Notes under the pieces: generated by a model
Databases searched by the model: none
What the model was told of the DNA's origin: nothing
Seen by the model: only the letters and a program-made list of their open reading frames with translations
Shown here: positions 6,464 through 10,000 of the stretch, piece by piece
How positions within the stretch are numbered: position 1 is the first letter of the stretch
Layout of the letters: each line of letters begins with the position of its first letter
Made by a program: the position numbers and the translations under genes
NCBI RefSeq assembly: GCF_020217025.1
Contig: NZ_JAIWOF010000173.1
Coordinates: forward strand, 1-10,000
DNA: 10,000 nucleotides
Direction of reading: 5' to 3'
Source: Flavobacterium sp.
GTDB taxonomy: Bacteria; Bacteroidota; Bacteroidia; Flavobacteriales; Flavobacteriaceae

Positions 6464-7894
6464 ATGAAAAATAAAATAATCTTTTTATTTACTTTAATCA
6501 GTACTGTTGCTTTTTCTCAAGAAAGTGATTCAACAAATGTTGCTTATAAAAAACGTGTTTTAGAAGGAATTGAAGTAGATTTTCTTGTTAGTTATTACAA
6601 ACAAGATGGTGTACATTCTTCTGTTTCTGGTGGTATAGGTTCTGAAAAACTTACAGATTTAGCCTCAAATATTGTAGTAGCCATTCCTTTAAATGATGAT
6701 GATGTATTGACTGTTGATATGGGACTTTCAGCATACACTTCAGCATCGTCAAGTAATATTAATCCTTTCAATGCTTCTGGCGCTTCTGCTGGAAGTGACG
6801 ATGACGATAAAGCTCCGGTTACAGGACCATATGGAACACCTTGGCAGGCCTCTTCAGGTGCTTCTGCCCAAGATGTATTGGGAAGTGCTGTAGTAAATTA
6901 CAGTCATAGTTCAGATAGTAGAAATTTTATTTGGAGTACTAATGTCTCTTTTTCAAACGAATATGATTATACTTCTATTGGTTTTGGTGGAGGGATGAGT
7001 AAATTATTCAATAATAAAAATTCAGAAGTTAGTGCAAAAGCTAATGTCTATTTAGATCAATGGCGTCCAATATATGCTACTGAATTACACGAATATGCTA
7101 AATATGGTCTAGGTTTTCAAAATAATGGTTTTTTTAATGGGGTAACTATTTTAGATCAAAACGGAAATGCATCAACCAGTTATTTGCCAAGTGATTTTAA
7201 ATTATGGAATTCAAAAAATAGAAATTCCTATTCACTTTCATTGAGTTTTTCACAGGTGGCTACAAAGAAAATGCAGTTTTCAGTATTTTTTGATATTTTG
7301 CAACAACAAGGAATGTTGTCTTCTCCATATAACAGAGTATATTTTGCGGACAAAGCCAATTATTACATTGGTCAAGCTCAATACATTCCAGTTTATGAAA
7401 CTTCACAAAATAGAGGAGTTTATCAATTAGCAGATGATATTGAACGTTTGCCAGGAACTCGTTTTAAATTACCATTTGGTGGTAGATTAAATTACTATAT
7501 TAACGAAAGATTATCTTTAAGAACTTACTATCGTTATTATTGGGACGATTGGGGAATTACATCGCATACTGCGAGTATCGAGCTACCTATTAAGTTGACC
7601 GATAAGTTTACCGTTTTCCCAATGTATCGCTATTATACTCAAGAGGCATCTAAATATTTTGCTCCTTTTGAAACACATTTGTCAACTGAAAAATATTATA
7701 CATCAGATTACGATTTATCAACTTTCAATGCTAGTCAATATGGTTTCGGTGTAGGGTATACTGATATCTTAACCAGTGTTAAAATTTGGAACTTTGGCTT
7801 AAAAAGTATAGATTTAAGGTTCAATCATTACGATAGAAATGACGGCTTAAATGCTAATATAATTACGTTTGGTATTAAATTCGTAGAACAATAA
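6464..7894 (+). CDS. DUF3570-family outer-membrane beta-barrel protein
   Basis: A 476-residue exported protein with a signal peptide (residues 1-19, ending AFSQ-E). The rest alternates polar and hydrophobic/aromatic residues in long strands (for example NFIWSTNVSFS, SLSLSFSQV, LRTYYRYYW, FTVFPMYRYY), and the chain ends IITFGIKFVEQ, which is a typical barrel closing strand. This predicts an outer-membrane beta-barrel. The N-terminal part (DGVHSSVSGGIGSEKL, then a strand ending SAYTSASS) and the neighbours point to DUF3570. Residues about 98-136 form a low-complexity loop rich in Ser, Ala and Gly, with an Asp quartet at 112-115 and SGAS at 105-108 and 131-134. It starts 12 bases after DUF4266. 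A role as a channel or receptor for the small lipoprotein or its flavin/metal cargo is inference. Confidence 0.85.
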   Translation: MKNKIIFLFTLISTVAFSQESDSTNVAYKKRVLEGIEVDFLVSYYKQDGVHSSVSGGIGSEKLTDLASNIVVAIPLNDDDVLTVDMGLSAYTSASSSNINPFNASGASAGSDDDDKAPVTGPYGTPWQASSGASAQDVLGSAVVNYSHSSDSRNFIWSTNVSFSNEYDYTSIGFGGGMSKLFNNKNSEVSAKANVYLDQWRPIYATELHEYAKYGLGFQNNGFFNGVTILDQNGNASTSYLPSDFKLWNSKNRNSYSLSLSFSQVATKKMQFSVFFDILQQQGMLSSPYNRVYFADKANYYIGQAQYIPVYETSQNRGVYQLADDIERLPGTRFKLPFGGRLNYYINERLSLRTYYRYYWDDWGITSHTASIELPIKLTDKFTVFPMYRYYTQEASKYFAPFETHLSTEKYYTSDYDLSTFNASQYGFGVGYTDILTSVKIWNFGLKSIDLRFNHYDRNDGLNANIITFGIKFVEQ

Positions 7895-7905
7895 TTTCAA
7901 ATAGT

Positions 7906-8571
7906 ATGCACATTCTAATTGTTGAAGATGAAAAAGGAATTGTAGACTTCTTAAAACAAGGTTTAGAAGAAGAAGGGTATACAATTTCTTCTGCCTCAGA
8001 TGGAGAAAATGGACTTAAAAAAGCATTAGACTTACAAGTTGATTTAGTTTTACTTGATTGGATGCTTCCAAAAATGCAAGGAATTGAAGTCTGTAAGAGA
8101 ATACGATTAGAGAAAAGTAATTTACCTATAATCTTTTTAACCGCAAAAGATACAGTTCAAGAAACTATTGAAGGTTTAAAAGCAGGAGCAAATGATTACA
8201 TAAAAAAACCTTTTTCATTTGATGAGTTACTAGAAAGAATAAAAATTCATTTCAGAACAAAAGATGAAGTTAAAGTTTTAATTTTAGGAAATATTAAAGT
8301 TGATAAATCAAAATTTCAAGTTTTTGTAGATAATAAAGAAGTATCTTTGACGCAAAGAGAATTTGAACTACTCGAATATTTAATTAAAAATAAAGGTCAA
8401 GTTTGTACTCGAACAAATATTATTGAAGATGTTTGGGATATTCATTTTGAATATGATACAGGAGTTATAGATGTTTTTATGAACGCTATCCGAAAAAAAT
8501 TAAACCTTACAAAAGATCAAGAATTAATTAAAACAATTAGAGGAGTAGGATACATAGCAAACGAAATTTAG
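7906..8571 (+). CDS. OmpR-family response regulator
   Basis: A 221-residue two-component regulator. The receiver domain (about 1-115) has the acidic pair E7/D8, phospho-acceptor D51 in LLDWMLP, T79 in FLTAKD and K101 in KKPFS. The C-terminal winged helix (about 125-220) shows SLTQREFELLEYL, the putative recognition helix DTGVIDVFMNAIRKKL and the wing IRGVGYIA. Its helix pattern is closest to the CusR/QseB/PmrA-type regulators rather than KdpE-type ones, by eye. It begins 11 bases after the DUF3570 gene and one base before the transporter gene, with the sensor kinase two genes away. Such regulators bind direct repeats with 11-base period, the pattern found at 2657-2695 and 4702-4718, so it may control its own operon and the LTA-synthase-like gene. 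Confidence 0.95.
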   Translation: MHILIVEDEKGIVDFLKQGLEEEGYTISSASDGENGLKKALDLQVDLVLLDWMLPKMQGIEVCKRIRLEKSNLPIIFLTAKDTVQETIEGLKAGANDYIKKPFSFDELLERIKIHFRTKDEVKVLILGNIKVDKSKFQVFVDNKEVSLTQREFELLEYLIKNKGQVCTRTNIIEDVWDIHFEYDTGVIDVFMNAIRKKLNLTKDQELIKTIRGVGYIANEI

Positions 8572-8572
8572 C

Positions 8573-9457
8573 ATGCCTAATACAGAAAAAGCAATCAAAG
8601 CCACTTATTTTAGTATTGTTGGAAATACAACACTAGCATTAATAAAAGGAATAACGGGCTATTTTGGTAATTCTTACGCTATGATTGCTGATGCAATTGA
8701 ATCTACAACTGATATTTTCGCCTCTTTTTTGGTACTTTTCGGAATTAAATATTCTAATAAACCAGCCGATGAAAACCATCCTTATGGTCACGGAAGAGCT
8801 GAGCCTTTAATTACATTTTTAGTAGTTGGTTTTTTAATAATCTCAGCTACAATTATTGCTTACGAAAGTATTAACAATATTGGAACACCTCACGAATTAC
8901 CCAAACCTTTCACACTTTTTGTTTTAGGAGCAATTATTTTATGGAAAGAAATATCTTTTCAAATTGTAATGAAAAAAAGTATCGAAACTAAAAGTAGTTC
9001 ATTAAAAGCCGATGCTTGGCATCATAGAAGTGATGCAATTACTTCAATTGCAGCTTTTGTGGGTATATCAATTGCTTTAATTTTAGGGAAAGGCTACGAA
9101 TCTGCTGACGATTGGGCGGCTTTACTAGCATCAGTTTTCATCCTTTACAATTGTTATAAAATCTTTCGCCCTGCTTTAGGAGAAATTATGGATGAACATT
9201 TATATCACGATTTAGAAGATGAAATTAAAAAAATTTCACAAACGGTTAAAGGTGTAATTTGTATAGAAAAATGCTTTATTAGAAAAGCAGGTATGAAATA
9301 TCACGTAGATTTACATGTAATGGTGGATGGAACAATTTCTGTGAAAGAAGGTCATGATATTTCTCACGATTTGAAAGATACTTTACGAGAAAAACTAATT
9401 GAATTAGGTCATGTTTTAATACACATTGAGCCTAATTTTGAATCCATAGAACGCTAA
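8573..9457 (+). CDS. Cation diffusion facilitator family metal transporter
   Basis: A 294-residue inner-membrane metal/proton antiporter of the CDF family, usually exporting Zn2+, Fe2+, Mn2+ or Co2+. The N-terminal ~200 residues contain about six transmembrane helices. The TM2 metal-site region reads D40-A-I-E43-S-T-T-D47, and TM5 has H150-H-R-S-D154, giving the expected HxxxD pair. HPYGHGRAE (69-77) is the family's signature after TM2. The C-terminal ~90 residues (MDEHLYHDLEDEI to HVLIHIEP) form the cytoplasmic metallochaperone-like domain with several His. In TM2 the position four before D47 is Glu rather than the common His or Asp, which may bear on metal choice. It sits between the response regulator (1-base gap) and sensor kinase (3-base gap) genes, an unusual but clearly co-transcribed position. 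Confidence 0.95.
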   Translation: MPNTEKAIKATYFSIVGNTTLALIKGITGYFGNSYAMIADAIESTTDIFASFLVLFGIKYSNKPADENHPYGHGRAEPLITFLVVGFLIISATIIAYESINNIGTPHELPKPFTLFVLGAIILWKEISFQIVMKKSIETKSSSLKADAWHHRSDAITSIAAFVGISIALILGKGYESADDWAALLASVFILYNCYKIFRPALGEIMDEHLYHDLEDEIKKISQTVKGVICIEKCFIRKAGMKYHVDLHVMVDGTISVKEGHDISHDLKDTLREKLIELGHVLIHIEPNFESIER

Positions 9458-9460
9458 TTT

Positions 9461-10000
9461 ATGTTTTCATTTTCATTTAAAAATAGAATTGCTTTTAACT
9501 ACATTGTAAGTGGTTCTATTCTTATTGCGATTGTTTTTTTATTCATTTACAATATTGTAAAATACAGCGTTAATAAACATGTTAATGAAGAAATTCAAGA
9601 AGAATTATTCAAACATTTAGATGATGTGTCAACCGATTCAAATGATACTTACTTAATTCAGGTGGACCAATGGAGAGCACGTGAGCACAATTCTATTAGG
9701 GTTAATCCTGTTTTTGTTCAGTTTTATGATAACAATAAAGAAGTAATTGATAAATCTCCAAATCTTAAAGACTCTAATCTAAAATTATTTAATGATAGCA
9801 ATAACATATTTATTGATACAAAATTAAATGATATTCCATTACGACAAATTCAAACTGCAATTATCAATAAAGGAGAAGTGGTTGGTTATTTAGTGGTTGC
9901 AATGTCGCTAGAAGATTTTGAAATTGTTTTAATTTTAAAGAACATTCTTTTAATTACTTTTCCGTTAATTCTAATTTTATTGTTTTTAATTGCTCGTTTT
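9461..10000 (+). CDS. Sensor histidine kinase, N-terminal part (runs off window)
   Basis: The frame is open from ATG 9461 to the last base, giving 180 residues without a stop. The order is a short cytoplasmic start, TM1 (about 12-33), a periplasmic domain (about 34-155) and TM2 (about 156-178) ending IARF, where HAMP and kinase domains would follow beyond the window. The periplasmic section PVFVQFYDNNKEVIDKSPNL (83-102) followed by a VVGYLVVAMSLEDFE strand is typical of CusS/QseC-like sensors. No HisKA or ATPase motif is inside the window, so the kinase identity rests on this layout and on the response regulator two genes upstream. The start follows the transporter stop by three bases. The periplasmic domain shows no dense His/Met/Cys cluster, so a metal ligand cannot be argued from it. 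Confidence 0.85.
   Translation, partial: MFSFSFKNRIAFNYIVSGSILIAIVFLFIYNIVKYSVNKHVNEEIQEELFKHLDDVSTDSNDTYLIQVDQWRAREHNSIRVNPVFVQFYDNNKEVIDKSPNLKDSNLKLFNDSNNIFIDTKLNDIPLRQIQTAIINKGEVVGYLVVAMSLEDFEIVLILKNILLITFPLILILLFLIARF

Noticed and set aside
6797..6811. DDDDK in the DUF3570 protein as a protease site
   Set aside because: It equals the enteropeptidase site by letter, but that protease is vertebrate. In a Ser/Gly-rich loop an acidic run is more likely a solvent-exposed or ion-binding loop.

Overview
The window is very AT-rich (roughly 30% GC by eye). Every gene is on the + strand and tightly packed. Ribosome binding regions are A-rich without clear Shine-Dalgarno motifs, and the protein families are typical of Bacteroidota, so the source is most likely a Flavobacterium or close relative (Flavobacteriaceae). 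Genus level is inference from gene style and content, not a marker gene.

Layout. (1) Positions 1-2656: the 3' part of fabG (3-oxoacyl-ACP reductase), then, after 15 bases, a membrane-anchored VWA-domain protein. (2) Positions 2657-2741: a short intergenic region with four TTAA-centred boxes at exact 11-base spacing, next to a possible promoter. (3) Positions 2742-4700: a five-pass membrane enzyme of the LTA synthase/sulfatase (alkaline phosphatase) superfamily. (4) Positions 4701-4821: a second intergenic region with the same type of box (CTTAAT-N5-CTTAAT) and a good -35/-10 promoter candidate. (5) Position 4822 to the window end: seven genes in what looks like one transcription unit (gaps of 12 bases or less, one ATGA overlap). 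They encode a secreted thioredoxin-like protein, ApbE (FAD:protein FMN transferase), a 69-residue DUF4266 lipoprotein ending in CGCN, a DUF3570 outer-membrane barrel, an OmpR-family response regulator, a cation diffusion facilitator, and the N-terminal part of a sensor histidine kinase that runs off the window.

How they may work together. The first four products of the operon are all exported: a CxxC oxidoreductase, a flavinyl transferase, a tiny Cys-rich lipoprotein and an outer-membrane barrel. They look like one extracytoplasmic redox/flavin module of unknown function. The following two-component pair with a metal-efflux-type transporter between its genes suggests that the module responds to a metal or envelope signal.

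The most striking non-coding signal is the shared YTTAAK-N5-YTTAAK box, which matches the half-site layout known for PmrA/BasR and QseB response regulators. It lies upstream of both the LTA-synthase-like gene and the operon that encodes the regulator. I infer a local, autoregulated regulon linking an envelope-modifying transferase to the ApbE/DUF4266/DUF3570 module. No mobile elements, RNA genes, CRISPR arrays or riboswitches were seen, and no gene-free stretch exceeds about 120 bases.
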